Below, piece after piece: positions 12,603 to 22,700 of a stretch of 64,000 nucleotides of DNA. The notes below the pieces were generated by a model that worked only from the letters and a program-made list of their open reading frames with translations, was not told the origin of the DNA and searched no databases. Position 1 is the first letter of the stretch. The number at the start of each line of letters is the position of its first letter. Source of the DNA: Eublepharis macularius (taxonomy: Eukaryota; Chordata; Lepidosauria; Squamata; Eublepharidae); contig NC_072796.1 of assembly GCF_028583425.1 (NCBI RefSeq), forward strand, positions 126,081,464-126,145,463, written 5' to 3'. Position numbers and translations under genes: made by a program.

Positions 12603-12831
12603 TAGGGTTGCCAGCTCCAAGTTGGGAAATTCCTGGAGATCTGGGGAGTGAAACCTGGAGAAACCTGGAGAAAGTGGGGTTTGGGGAGGGAAAGGACCTT
12701 GGCATGGCATAATTCCATAGAGTCCACCCCCCAAAATAGCCATTTTCTCCAGGTGAACTGATCTCTGTGGCCTGGAGACCAGTTGTAATTCCAGGGGATC
12801 TCCAGCCACTACCTGGAAGCTGGCAACCCTA
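12603..12831. mobile_element. TAGGGTTGCC MITE with 8-bp TSD
   Basis: Ends 'tagggttgcc' and 'ggcaaccta'-type ('ggcaaccc' + 'ta') are inverted, and the 8-bp duplication GCTGGGAG flanks the copy at 12595-12602 and 12832-12839. The 8-bp TSD puts this family in or near hAT as well. The interior carries 'gaaattcctggagatctggg', 'gtttggggagggaaaggacc' and 'tagccattttctccaggtg'. Confidence 0.85.
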
Positions 12832-12839
12832 GCTGGGAG

Positions 12840-14330
12840 CCAGGTCTGTCCTTCACCTCCTCCCTCAAGCCTTTTAGAGGCCTTAGCCAGGTCTGGGGCT
12901 GGCCCAGTGGCCTCTTTCTACCCAGAAGCCTTCTGTGAGTATGGCCCAGCCTGGGAGGGACCAATAGTGCCTCCTGACTCTGAGCCATTTTTGCCTTGTT
13001 ACTCCCCTTCTGTGCCCCCAGGGTAGCTTTCCAACAGCTGATTGTCAGACATCTGGCTGTCAAAGGGCCAGCTGTCAGTGGGTGCCTGACTCTTTTTTTT
13101 CTTCAGACATAGCTATTTATTTTTCTTCTTCTAAACAGCATTCAGTTTCTTACTGGAAAAGCCTAGAATTTATATTTTTTTCATCCCATCACTTACAACA
13201 ATCTGTATACATTCTTTACATCTCTCCAATACATGTGTTGCAGATTTTCAGATATTCAACTTTTAAAAAAAATCAAAAAGCCATTTTCATTTAAAACAAG
13301 AACTGATCAATAATGACTACAAACTGAAGTAATATTGGCACAGTCCGCTTACAGTACAGGTCTCTGTATTGTATTTTATATTTAAGCTTTTTGGTTTTTT
13401 TCCCCCAGCTGCTTTGAAATATTGAAAGAAGCAGACATGAAGATTATAAATATTGCATTTGCAATACCCTTTTTGCCTCGGCTAAACAGGCTGGGCGCCA
13501 GGTTTGGGGAGTCACTGTGTGAAATCCACACAGGAAGGCAAATTTCAGGTGCAGCATAAAATTAAGTTTTTTGAGAGAAGGGATGGTGAAACAAGTATGA
13601 GTGGTCTTATACAATCAGCAGAATCAAGTGGGGTGAGCTGCTTTTTCTGGACTGTGGCACCTTGGGGTGCCTGACTCTTAAAGGACCCGCTGCCATTGTG
13701 CATCTAGCTACTGTGTAACTCATTATAAGGTGGCTCAGCCAAGCCGCTAGGCTTGGTGGCTGCTGTGCTTGACCCTGTGAGGGGCTGAGGAGGAGAGGGG
13801 AATGGTATTGTCTCCACCACCCCCTGACACGTAGAGTATAAAGATAACATTTTAGCTGGTGTGTGGAGAAACGCCATTTTGTTTGTGGAGTTACCTTTCT
13901 ATGGGCTGCAGAGGGGAGGGGCCAGTTCTGGAATTTGATTGGAGGGAGAGCGAGTCAGTTGGTGGAGGGGGGTTGGAAGTTGACAGTTGGGGGAGAGTGG
14001 AGGGAGGGATGGCTCTGAGGGGAGATGTAGATCTAATGTAACCCCGGGTACCAAAGGATCGTGCCCACCCTATACAACATTTAATTAGGGCATGAGTATA
14101 GAGAAGCAGCGGGAGATAGAGGAGGGGTTTCTTTTTAGGTTGTATTATTCCTTCTGTTCACTGTATATTTGCCTATGTATAGTTAGACATTAAATAAATG
14201 AGTTTTGGAATTTATGAAGGAAGAAAGCTTTTCTGTTCCACATAGTCCCCCAACCGCTTGGGCCCACTAGCAGAGGAGGGAGGTTAGGAGGCTGTCCTGC
14301 CTAACCAGGACCCCATACAGGGACAGTGGT
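12840..14330 (+). other. Possible LTR-like fossil interrupted by a retrocopy
   Basis: The sequence on either side of the retrocopy at 13095-13664 was continuous before that insertion. Downstream are a TATA-like 'gagtataaagataac' (about 13835), a poly(A)-signal-like 'attaaataaatgag' (about 14190) and a boundary-like 'gggacagtggtggcagc' (about 14320), an order typical of a plus-strand LTR. Limits and TSD could not be established. This is inference with low confidence. Confidence 0.3.
13095..13664 (-). pseudogene. 5'-truncated processed retrocopy (3' UTR-like) with 15-bp TSD
   Basis: A 15-bp perfect duplication (gggtgcctgactctt) lies at 13080-13094 and 13665-13679. Inside, the plus strand begins with a T-run; on the minus strand this is a poly(A) tail preceded ~20 bases upstream by an AATAAA signal ('gaagaaaaataaatagc'). 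TSD, poly(A) and poly(A) signal together show LINE-machinery retrotransposition of a polyadenylated transcript. The 570 bp contain no recognisable coding sequence, so the copy probably covers only 3' UTR of a host gene. The parent gene is not recognised. An unfamiliar LINE or SINE 3' end is the alternative. Confidence 0.7.
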
Positions 14331-15282
14331 GGCAGCAACTACCCGGAGACAGAAAAGGGAGACAGCCCCTTCAGGTGCCTGGCCAGAGGTGGAAAAGGGA
14401 GGGGCAGGCAGAGCGGGGTCTACCAGTGGGAGGAAAGGCCCCGTTTCACCACAAGGTGTTTTTGGCCTTTCCCCAAATCTACTTAAACATGCCAGCAGGT
14501 GCTTCTTTGCCTTCTTTTTGGCCTTTACGCTTGCCTGTATATTGGCCCTTATTGTCACCCATTTCCTTGGTCTTATTTTTGCCTGTCTTCTGGTCCTTTT
14601 TACCAACCTCTCTTACGTCTTAACATGCCCTTACATCAGGCACCCTTTTTCGGTTTGTGAGCAAGGTTAGACATAATCCCATGCACTTTCCCTTTTGGAG
14701 TTCTTGGAACTTTCTATTGCGGACTTTTCCTGCTTCAGGACAGGTTGTATGTTTTATTTCTGCACCCATGCTTACACATATGCACCCATGCTTACACACT
14801 TCTACACCCATGCTTTTATATATATATACAGGGCTCGTTTTGAGGGGGAACACGCATCTATCTTGTGCATAGAAGAGGATATATATCTGTTCAATAACTT
14901 TTGTGCCTTTCAAAATTCCAGTTTCAAAAATGTTTGATACGTTATTGTATTTTGTGAGTCTCTGATAGAGAGGTAGTCTATAAATGGCTGCCACTTTCCT
15001 GTGAATTCTAGACACCTAGCATAATCTGTTGACTATTGTATAATGCTCATTATTTTTTCCATTGCCATGTGTTCCCATATTTTATACCATATATTTATGT
15101 CAGGTGGTTGAGATTTCCAGCAGGATGCAATAGATATTTTGGCGGCTACTAAAAGCGATGAAATTAGATGTTATTTTATTTGTGGTAACGATTGCTCTCA
15201 CCATAAATCCAGGAAGATAAATTCTGGTTTAAAAGGTCTTGCGTAATTTGTTATTAAAGCAATGTGTTGTAATACTTGTTTC
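14331..15282. other. Gene-free stretch, mostly unclassified
   Basis: About 14330-14420 is GC-rich and may continue the LTR-like fossil to its left. About 14755-14825 has imperfect repeats of 'catgcttacacat-tgcaccc' followed by a TA run. At about 14830-14862 is a short left-end fragment of the family B hAT-like MITE. Nothing else is recognised. Confidence 0.4.
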
Positions 15283-15509
15283 CAGGGTTGCCCTTGGAGA
15301 AAATGGTCACATGGCTGGTGGCCCCGCCCCCTGATCTCCAGACAGAGGGGAGTTTAGATTGCCCCGCGCTGAACGGCGCTGAACGGCGCAGAGGGCAATC
15401 TCAACTCCCCTCTGTCTGGAGATCAGGGGGTGGGTCCACCGGCCATGTGACCATTTTCAAGAGGTTCCGGAACTCCGTTCCCCCGCATTCCCCCTGAAAA
15501 AAAGCCTTG
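15283..15509. mobile_element. hAT-like MITE, family A, shortened left part, 8-bp TSD
   Basis: Flanked by CTTGTTTC at 15275-15282 and 15510-15517. The right end is 'gaaaaaaagccttg'. At the left end 'caggg' passes straight into 'ttgcccttggagaaaatgg', so the usual T-rich left segment is absent: an internally deleted copy that still transposed or was deleted after insertion. The central hairpin has arms containing 'ctgatctccagacagagggg' and its complement. Confidence 0.85.
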
Positions 15510-15721
15510 CTTGTTTCCAAAATGATTCTATATGAGTGCATTGCCACCAACAGTGTGCAAAACGGCTTATTTTGCCACATTTCTGAACTTTTTAAAAAAA
15601 CTAATCCTATATTCCATGTGCTCTTTTTGTACTTATATAACAAAAACCACAAGTAGGGTGAAATAACACTGGCACCAGCTACCACAGTTTGTTTTTGAGA
15701 GTCAAAAAGAAATACTTTACT

Positions 15722-15805
15722 GTGCAATCCTAAAAAGAGTTACACCAGGCTAAGCCCACTGAAATCAATGGGCTTAGATGGGCGTAACTCTGCTCAGGAT
15801 TGCAC
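15722..15805. repeat. Short palindromic MITE, best copy
   Basis: A self-complementary element of about 84 bases: 'tgcaatcctaaaaagagtta' on the left, 'taactctgctcaggattgca' on the right, meeting at a central 'cccactgaaatcaatggg'. At least ten relatives are scattered in this window (for example 5525-5610, 37216-37300, 41183-41270, 44640-44752, 48923-49013). Superfamily unknown. Confidence 0.75.
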
Positions 15806-16531
15806 TATGAGGCTTGAGATCCTCTTTCCCGCGAATCAAGTCTGCCACCTGGTGGAAGAATGAAAATATAAGAAGGGCTATTTTAAAGTGGTAATTCCAG
15901 ATGGGTGTTGTTAATTTGTAGCAGTGAGCTCATGCAAATTTACCCTGGAATAAATAAATGTGGCTGTGGCCAGAGGCTCCCTGACCGGAAGGAGGGAATG
16001 TTAGGAACATTTTACCAGCTGTATAATATCTAGCCAAGCATCTGCCTCTTTCCTTTCTGCAGGTAATATATGCCGGATATGGTTAAAGGCATGAGCAGGG
16101 GAGGAGGAACCAAAGGGCTTTTGGCTTCTGACAACACAGCAAATGAGGACCTGCTCGGGATGTGCGTGATTTATTTGTTTGCTCTCCCTGTCTGATTATA
16201 TTGTTTATTTGGAAATTTCTGGAAAGCTGCTGCAGGTGTTCCTTTGGAGAGAAAAGAGCCACAGAAATGCCTGTGTAAATCAACATAAACATTTTGTTAA
16301 GTTTTTAAGGTGCCACTGGACTCCTGCTTTGTTTTACTTTTAAGTGAATTGGGGCATTAGCTAAATAAAATCTGAAACTACTTGCCCAGTACAGTTAGCT
16401 TAGCAAAATGGTGCCTGTATTTTTTTTTCTTGATTTTATATGAATTTTACATATTTGCATTTCACAGCCTCTTGACTCTGCAATTTATATATTTGATTGG
16501 ACTTCCTTGTTGTGTGAGAAGCCATTGCTCA
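15806..16531. other. Gene-free stretch, no recognised feature
   Basis: No exon or clear repeat is visible. The sequence is AT-rich, with the T-run ttttttttct near 16420. Confidence 0.45.
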
Positions 16532-16988
16532 TAGGGTTGCCAACCTTCAGGTGAGGCCTGGTGAGTCTCCAGAATTACAACTAGGGTTGCCAGCTTCAAG
16601 TTGGGAAATTCCTGGAGATCTGGTGTGTGTGGGGGGGTGATACCTGGAGAAAGAGGGGTTTGGGGAGGGAAAGGACCTTGGCATGGCATGATTCCATAGA
16701 GTCCACCCCCCACAAAGTAGCCATTTTCTCCCGGTGAACTGATCTCCGTGGCCTGGAGACCAGTTGTAATTCCAGGGGACCTCCAGCTACTGCCTGGAGG
16801 CTGGCAACCCTAATTACAACTGATCTCCAGACCAGAGAGTTTAGTTCCCCTTGAGGATGCAGCTGCTTTGGAGAGTGGTCTATATGGCTTTCCATCCCTC
16901 TTGAGCTTCCAGCCCTCCCCAAACACCATCTTTCTGGGCTCTGCCCCTAAATCTCCAGGAATTTACCAACCCGGAACTGGCAACCCTA
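16532..16988. mobile_element. TAGGGTTGCC MITE, outer copy of a nested pair
   Basis: The outer copy starts 'tagggttgccaaccttcagg' and ends 'gaactggcaaccct' + 'a'. It runs in reverse relative to the inner copy and is split by it at 16581/16813. Its right part carries the family motifs in complement ('caactgatctccagacc', 'aaatctccaggaattt'). No clear outer TSD remains, consistent with greater age. Confidence 0.8.
16582..16812. mobile_element. TAGGGTTGCC MITE nested in an older copy, 8-bp TSD
   Basis: Begins 'tagggttgccagcttcaag', ends 'ggctggcaaccct' + 'a', and is flanked by the perfect 8-bp duplication ATTACAAC at 16574-16581 and 16813-16820. Removing it restores the outer MITE. This dates two rounds of activity of one family. 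Confidence 0.88.
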
Positions 16989-18877
16989 AGTCTGTTCCTG
17001 ACAAAGTGAGCCATAGTCAACGAAAGTTTATGAAATAATAAAATGGTAGTAGTTTAAGATGCTACTAGAATCCTGAAAGGAAATAGAAATGGAAGCTTGA
17101 GTGCTGGTCTATTAGTGTTGGTGCTGTGAGATAGGAGAGTCTTTTTTTGGTGACTATGAATAAGTAGGTGTAGGGAAGGACTGTATGTTCTGTGATTTGC
17201 TAAAAACTTTTTATATCCATCTAGTTTTTCACAACCTGTTTCATCTGAAGTAATTGGTCAGCATGAGTCAGCAGCTTTGCCCCAACAGCGGAAGTAGATA
17301 ACTATAATTACTATTGTCGAATAAATACACTCGGGCCTGACTTAAGGCCACAGCCAGGGTGAGGCCTCTGGAGTCTTTATCCTGCCTGAAAATGCTGATT
17401 TACCCCACCTGGGAATGTTTCAGAGAAATAGGCCTTTTAATTTGCGACATAACTGCTTCTGTTCAAAGAAACAGAGCCTGTTTTTTAGAATTTGTGGTTA
17501 AACAAATAGTTTTATCTGGTGTCCTGACCTTCACCCATCCGGCTAGCATAGTTCTGCCAGCTCAGTATTCTATTTTCAATTTTCCAAGATCATCCTCACC
17601 TTTATACTTGTGCAGGGGAGGCGGGCGGGGGGGGGTAGCTTCTGTGATTGAGAGCATGGCGTGATGGTTAAAAGAAGTAACGTAATAAGATTATTTAAGT
17701 GTGCCAAAACTGCTATTTGTATATTCCACTTATATTTCTATTAGTAACAGTTCATAGATATTAAAATACACTTGTGCTTGATCAGAGGGTTGCAGATACT
17801 TCTGTTAGTTGTAAGGAAATCACAGCTTGTTCCATTCACTTTTTTGAAGCCCCACCTGAAAACAGGGCTTCTGCTCTGGCCTCTGATTTACTTGACAAAT
17901 TCAAGGGGGTATCAAAATGGCTGTTACTAAATGATGAGTTAAAATCCTGAAATACAGTAGAGTAATCCTTGCATGATTAACAGGAAAATCTGAAAACGAG
18001 ACTGAATGGGAAGTGTATCTGCAAATGGCCAAGGTACTTTCAGGCTGGGGCTTTAGGCTGTTCATGGTTCCAATCTTCATATTTAAGTATCTGCAGATTT
18101 GGCCACATTGAGAATTAGATATATTGATAATGACTCGTAGCGCTTCATGCAGTGTATGGAATTGACTACATACCAAAAGCAGAGAGTTTAGAATTTTAGA
18201 TAGCTTTAAAAAGACACAGGACTGAGGACAGGGCTGTCTCTGGGTATCCGTCAGATACTTAAGTCGATGGTTTGTCTTTGATTGGCAGAAGGATGTTGAT
18301 TTCATGCCCAGCTTAAGAGATCCCACGAGAAATCTGGCTGCTGTTCCAAACAGAATGCTGGATCTTGTGATGTTGTTCTTATGTTTGCATTAGAAAGGAT
18401 TGTGCTTTGCATTGGTATTATGTAACACAACAAATAGGGCTGCCAACTGCATGGAGGAAAAATGTCCTCTCCATTTAATAGACATTCACTGGGGTTTTAT
18501 GTGCCAGATGATGTTTTACCTCCGTGCCATGGAAAGTGTCAGTTACCCATTTCCCAACAGTTCACCTCTATTACAAGAAGAGGACATTTTGATTCAAGCC
18601 AGCTGAGAAACCCAACGGCTAAACAAGTTCAGTGCGAAACTCAGCAATGTTGTGTGTGCTTACTCAGAACTGGATCAGATGCATTCAATGGGGCTTATAC
18701 CCCAGACAATTTTAGGAACACTTTCCTTGGAGTAAGCGCCACTGAATAAAATGGGACTGACTTCCTAGTAGACCTACCTCAGATGGCTCCCCTTTTGCAC
18801 CTAGGGTTGCATGCGGAGGCCACACACGACAGTTCTGGGTCTGGAAGTCCAGCTGCATAATGGGTGGTGGTGGTAGG
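16989..18877. other. Gene-free stretch with one old palindromic repeat
   Basis: About 18430-18600 holds a repeat with inverted ends 'aaaaatgtcctctccattt' and 'agaagaggacatttt', related to the copies at 0.8 and 2.6 kb. About 18690-18775 is a fragment of the short palindromic MITE. The rest (17.0-18.4 kb) shows nothing I can name. Confidence 0.45.
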
Positions 18878-19131
18878 CAGGGCTTTTTTTCAGCTGGAAC
18901 ACGGTGGAATGGAGTTCCGGAACCTCTTGAAAATGGTCACATGGCTGGTGGCCTCGCCCCCTGATCTCCAGACAGAGGGGAGTTTAGAGTGCCCTCCGTG
19001 CCGCTTAGCGGGCAATCTAAACTCCCGTCTGTCTGGAGATCAGGGGGCGGGGCCACCAGCCATGTGTCCATTTTCTCCGAGGGCAACCCACTGAGTTCCA
19101 CCACCTCTTTTCCCAGAAAAAAAAAGCCCTG
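18878..19131. mobile_element. hAT-like MITE, family A, with 8-bp TSD
   Basis: Ends 'cagggctttttttcagctgg' and 'gaaaaaaaaagccctg', flanked by GTGGTAGG at 18870-18877 and 19132-19139. A strong central hairpin is formed by 'cccctgatctccagacagag' and its near-complement around a short GC-rich loop. Perfect TSD and little internal decay suggest a fairly recent copy. Confidence 0.88.
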
Positions 19132-19139
19132 GTGGTAGG

Positions 19140-19609
19140 TAATCTGCCCAGCACTGGAAAGGGGTGAGTTAACTCTTCCATTTTCTTGGTTGTAAATGCA
19201 CCCTCCTTGTAAGCTGACGGCAGCAGGAACAAGCAATTTTTGATTATGAAAATGGTATGGAAACTAAGTCAACTGCTACAGCACGACACAGCTTCTATGC
19301 TTATCATGCATCCTCCATGCTACTTTTCAGGGACAAATTGGACATTCAGAGTTCTAGTCACAGAATTTTGCAAGGCGTATTTTAGCAGCCTGTTGTTTTA
19401 TTTAAAATAAAGTAACAATAAAATTAAAATAATTGTAAGCCACCTTGAGCAGGACTCTGAAGAGATGACATAGAAATATCCTAAATACATAATAAAAAAC
19501 TCCAGTGTCAGTTTGTTGTATTCATTTTTGTGTGCGAGAATGGAGATAATCCTCTTGAAGGAGTCTTGTGGTGCCTTTAAAAAACAAACACATTTATTAT
19601 GGTGATAGC
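19140..19609. other. Gene-free stretch, no recognised feature
   Basis: AT-rich sequence between a MITE and a 5S-derived SINE. Nothing recognised. Confidence 0.4.
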
Positions 19610-19611
19610 TC

Positions 19612-19797
19612 AGGCAAGCCCAATTACATCCCTTAGGCGAAGGGAAGCAGGGTGGGCCTTGGTTAGTAATTGGATGGGAGGCCTCCAAAGAAGGCTCGGA
19701 TTGCAGAGGCTGGCAATGACAAATCACCTCTTTTAGTCTCTTACTGTGAAAACCCTGCCAGGGGTTGCATAAGTCAGCTGTGACTTGATGGCACTTC
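19612..19797 (+). repeat. 5S rRNA-derived SINE
   Basis: 'caggcaagcccaattacatc' followed by 'gaagcagggtgggccttggt', 'tagtaattggatgggaggcc' matches the 5S rRNA segment 'cagggtcgggcctggttagtacttggatgggagacc'. The body (tgcagaggctggcaatgac, cacctctt) and the tail (gtgacttgatggcactt) follow. It belongs to the same family as the copies at 0.2 kb and 60.7 kb. Confidence 0.82.
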
Positions 19798-19905
19798 CAA
19801 GTTTTGGGAAGCCAGATCCAACAGGCCTTCCCAGGCAGCCTCCAACCTTAACAACTGACCACTTAACAGAGATACAAACACAGGGACCAGACTTTGCAAG
19901 AAATC

Positions 19906-20135
19906 CAGGGCTGTTTTTCAGCTGGAACGCGGTGGAACAGAGTTCCAGCACCTCTTGAAAATGGTCACATGATCGGTGGCCCCATGACCATTTTCACCGA
20001 GGGTGACCATGTGACCATTTTCACCGAGGGTGATTTAAACTTTTAAAAATCTACCCCCTTGTTCCAGCTGACCCAAAGTGATCTCATTGTGGGGTCCTGA
20101 GTTCCACCACTTCTTTTCCTGGAAAAAAAGCCCTG
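19906..20135. mobile_element. hAT-like MITE, family A, with 8-bp TSD
   Basis: Starts 'cagggctgtttttcagctgg', ends 'ggaaaaaaagccctg', flanked by AAGAAATC at 19898-19905 and 20136-20143. The GC-rich hairpin typical of the family has been replaced by a short tandem of 'tgaccattttcaccgagggtg' units. Confidence 0.87.
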
Positions 20136-20143
20136 AAGAAATC

Positions 20144-21322
20144 AAAATATCAACTTTTGTCTCCATATACATTCAGACACTACAACTATAGGACTACCTT
20201 AGGCTCACGTGCATGCTCATCCTTCAGTGTGATATATGGTCTCATTTGTCAACAGTGTCCTGCTCCTCTCTACACAGGATTAACAACACACATGTGTAAA
20301 TGGACACAAAGCTGATGTTAACCATTGTAAAGTTCATAATCATTGACAGAGGGGCACTCTGTTCTGACCTTCAACAGTTCCATATAAAATGGTTGAATTG
20401 AGATTTATGCAAAGGTTTTGATACACACATCATTCCCAATGAATTCAGGATTTTTCTCTCTTAGCTACTGGATATCTTAATAAACCCTTAACAAAAAAAA
20501 AATCTGAAGACTCTTGAAAACTTATACCCAGAAAATCTTGTTAGGCTGTAAGGTGCCATTGGAGTCAAATCTTGCTGTTTAACAAAACCTGTGACTCTAC
20601 CTATTAGAGGTGTAGCTGAGCATAACTAAGGGACAAAACTCCATATTGTTTCCTGATTAGATCTGAGTCTTACATAATCACATCTCCCTCTGTACTTTCT
20701 GCATTTCATTGCCCCTTGAAACAAAAATAAAGGGGCAACTTTAATGGCTAACAATATTTATTTGATATGAGCTTTTTCAGGACACACAGTCCACTTTGTT
20801 GTCAGGTAGGTATCTGAGGAAGCAGTCTGTGAAAGCTCATATTGAAATACATTTTAAGAAGTTACCAGAGCCACGAGATTTTTTTGAGTCCAGTGGCACC
20901 TCAGAGACCAAGATTTTCAGGGTATAATTTTTCAGGAGTCAGAGTTCCCTTCTTCAGATACCCATCCTGACCCTTTGTATCTCAGTCACTGTTTTTGTTT
21001 TATTTTTGTTACAACAGACCAACATGGGCGAATCCTTTGACCCTGCTGCTTCCTTTATTCTTTATTTATTCAGATATGGGAAGGAGTGGAGATCCCCGAG
21101 TCTTTATACCCTAGTCAGGAGGTTTATTTTATTTTCTTACAACAGACTAACAATGGCTACCTTGTTTATTTTATTAGGCTCTCTGGTAACTCTGACTGCC
21201 ACAACTGGACGGGGAATATGAAATTGTGAGTGATTAAAAACTGATTTATTTTAAATTAGAGCCTCCGGTAACTGGCTGCTACAGGCCTGATTCCCCAATG
21301 GGGAATATGAACCAGTGAGCAA
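20144..21322. other. Gene-free stretch with fragments of one repeat family
   Basis: Segments near 20550-20580 ('gctgtaaggtgccattgga'), 20885-20970 ('gagtccagtggcacctcag', 'ttcttcagatacccat') and 21000-21030 ('acaacagaccaacatgg') resemble the squamate repeat with 'aaggtgctactggactc' and 'cagactaacacggc' motifs at 54.0 kb. Family name uncertain. No genes seen. Confidence 0.45.
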
Positions 21323-21323
21323 T

Positions 21324-21386
<63 letters not shown>
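21323..21386 (+). repeat. (TTTC)n microsatellite
   Basis: About sixteen uninterrupted TTTC units. Such a perfect tract is likely to vary in length between individuals. Confidence 0.95.
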
Positions 21387-21649
21387 AATGTTGAAAAACA
21401 GTAAGAGAGGTAAGAGAGGAGACAGAAAGAAAAAAGGAATTGTATAACATTGTTATATAAATCAGATAGTACAGAAAGAAAAAAAGAAATTATGTAACGT
21501 TGTTATGTAAATCAGAGATAGTTTGTAAAACAGAATATATAAATATGTAAGACAAAGTATTTCTCCTCACCATCCCCTTCACTGATTTTTTAAAAAACAC
21601 ATTCCATAAGATGCAACAATGCTTACTTATATTGAGATACACGTATATT

Positions 21650-21862
21650 TAGGGTTGCCAGCCCTGAGTTGGGAAATTCCTGGAGATTTGGGGCACGAAG
21701 CCTGGAGAAGGCAGGATTTGGGGAGGAAAACCACCTCAGCATGGTATAATGCCATAGAGTCCACCTCCAAAGCAGCTGTTCCAGGGGAACTGATCTCTGT
21801 AGCCTGGAGATCAGTTGTAATTCCCGGAGATCTCCAGCCACCACCTGGAGGCTGCCAACCCT
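21650..21862. mobile_element. TAGGGTTGCC MITE
   Basis: Left end 'tagggttgccagccctgag', right end 'ggaggctgccaaccct'. Internal motifs are 'gggaaattcctggagattt', 'ataatgccatagagtccacc' and 'ggagatcagttgtaattccc'. The flanks are similar but not identical (cgtatatt and cctatatt), so the TSD is only probable. It ends about 100 bases from the RNF139 CpG island. Confidence 0.82.
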
Positions 21863-21959
21863 CCTATATTCCACTTTTTAAATTGCTAATTTGATAACAA
21901 ATCTATTTGGCTAACAATCGTTCTGGGTTATTCTGAATTTTCAGCTACGTGATTAAAAA

Positions 21960-22700
21960 GAAGCTTTCCCTCTCCCCTGAAACTGGCGCGTGATGTACAG
22001 AAGGCCCAGCAGCGAGCCATTTCCGAGCTCTCCCCTCAGGCGGCGGCGGCGGCCGAGGAGGGCGCCCCTGAGGGGAGAGCGTCGGCCTGGGGCGCCGCGA
22101 GCAGGCAAGAGGCGCGGGCGGCTCGGCGGGCCTCCCGAAGGCCGCCCGGCCCGCCCGCCCGCTGCTGCGCCCGCTCCTCCTCCTGCTCAGGCGGGCCGGG
22201 CATTGTGACGGAGGGCGCCGCGATCCCGCCCCGCGCGGCCCAGAGAGGCGTTGCCGGCCGTTGCCCCTCTCCGGCCGCAGGAAGGGAGCGAGGGACCGGA
22301 GCGTGCCCGGCGCTGCTACGATGGCGGCCACCCTGCGGCTGGGCCCTCAACCGGCTGGGCGGCAGCGGGCTGAAGCGGCGGCTGCTGCTGCTGCTGGGCG
22401 ATAAGCGCCCTCCACACGCCCAACGGCGCCCCGTCCGCCCGCCGCTCTTCCCGCTTCGCCCAGAGACGGACCGGCGGCGGCGGCGGAGGGGTCTCGGGGA
22501 TGGCGGCCCTGGGCCCCCCTCAGCCCCCGCCCCTGCGGCTGGGCCCGCGGCTCCGGGCCGGCGCGGAGGTGGCGCTGCGGGTGCCCAGCCTCTTCTTCAT
22601 CGACGCCATCTTCAACTCGGCCCCGGTGCTGCCCGGAGACTCCCTGTGGGTCGGCCTCCTGGGGGGGCTGCTGCGGCTGCTGGGTGAGAGGACCCCCCAT
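21960..22700 (+). promoter_or_regulatory. CpG-island promoter region of RNF139
   Basis: GC content and CpG density rise abruptly here ('ggcggcggcggcggccgagg', 'gggcgccgcgagcagg') and drop after exon 1. The region surrounds the RNF139 start codon at 22500, so it very probably contains the transcription start and 5' UTR. No TATA box is visible. An upstream open frame lies at 22321-22404. The exact start site cannot be read from sequence. Confidence 0.8.
22321..22404 (+). promoter_or_regulatory. Upstream ORF in the presumed RNF139 5' UTR
   Basis: An ATG in good initiation context (A at -3, G at +4; 'acgatggcgg') opens a 27-codon frame ending at TAA 22402-22404, 95 bases before the RNF139 ATG and in another frame. 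It would code for an Ala-rich peptide. If the transcript starts upstream of 22321, ribosomes would meet this start first. Whether it is in the mRNA is unknown. Confidence 0.4.

Noticed and set aside
13082-13294. A 70-codon plus-strand frame in the retrocopy
   Set aside because: The retrocopy is in the minus orientation, and this frame is the complement of a 3' UTR-like, AT-rich sequence.
14326-14670. A 114-codon plus-strand frame with a hydrophobic C-terminal part
   Set aside because: The hydrophobic repeats come from T-rich low-complexity DNA; no homology and no context for a gene.
22205-22687. A 160-codon frame overlapping RNF139 exon 1
   Set aside because: GC-rich CpG-island sequence keeps all frames open; the product is Arg/Pro/Ala-rich low complexity, while the RNF139 frame matches the known protein.
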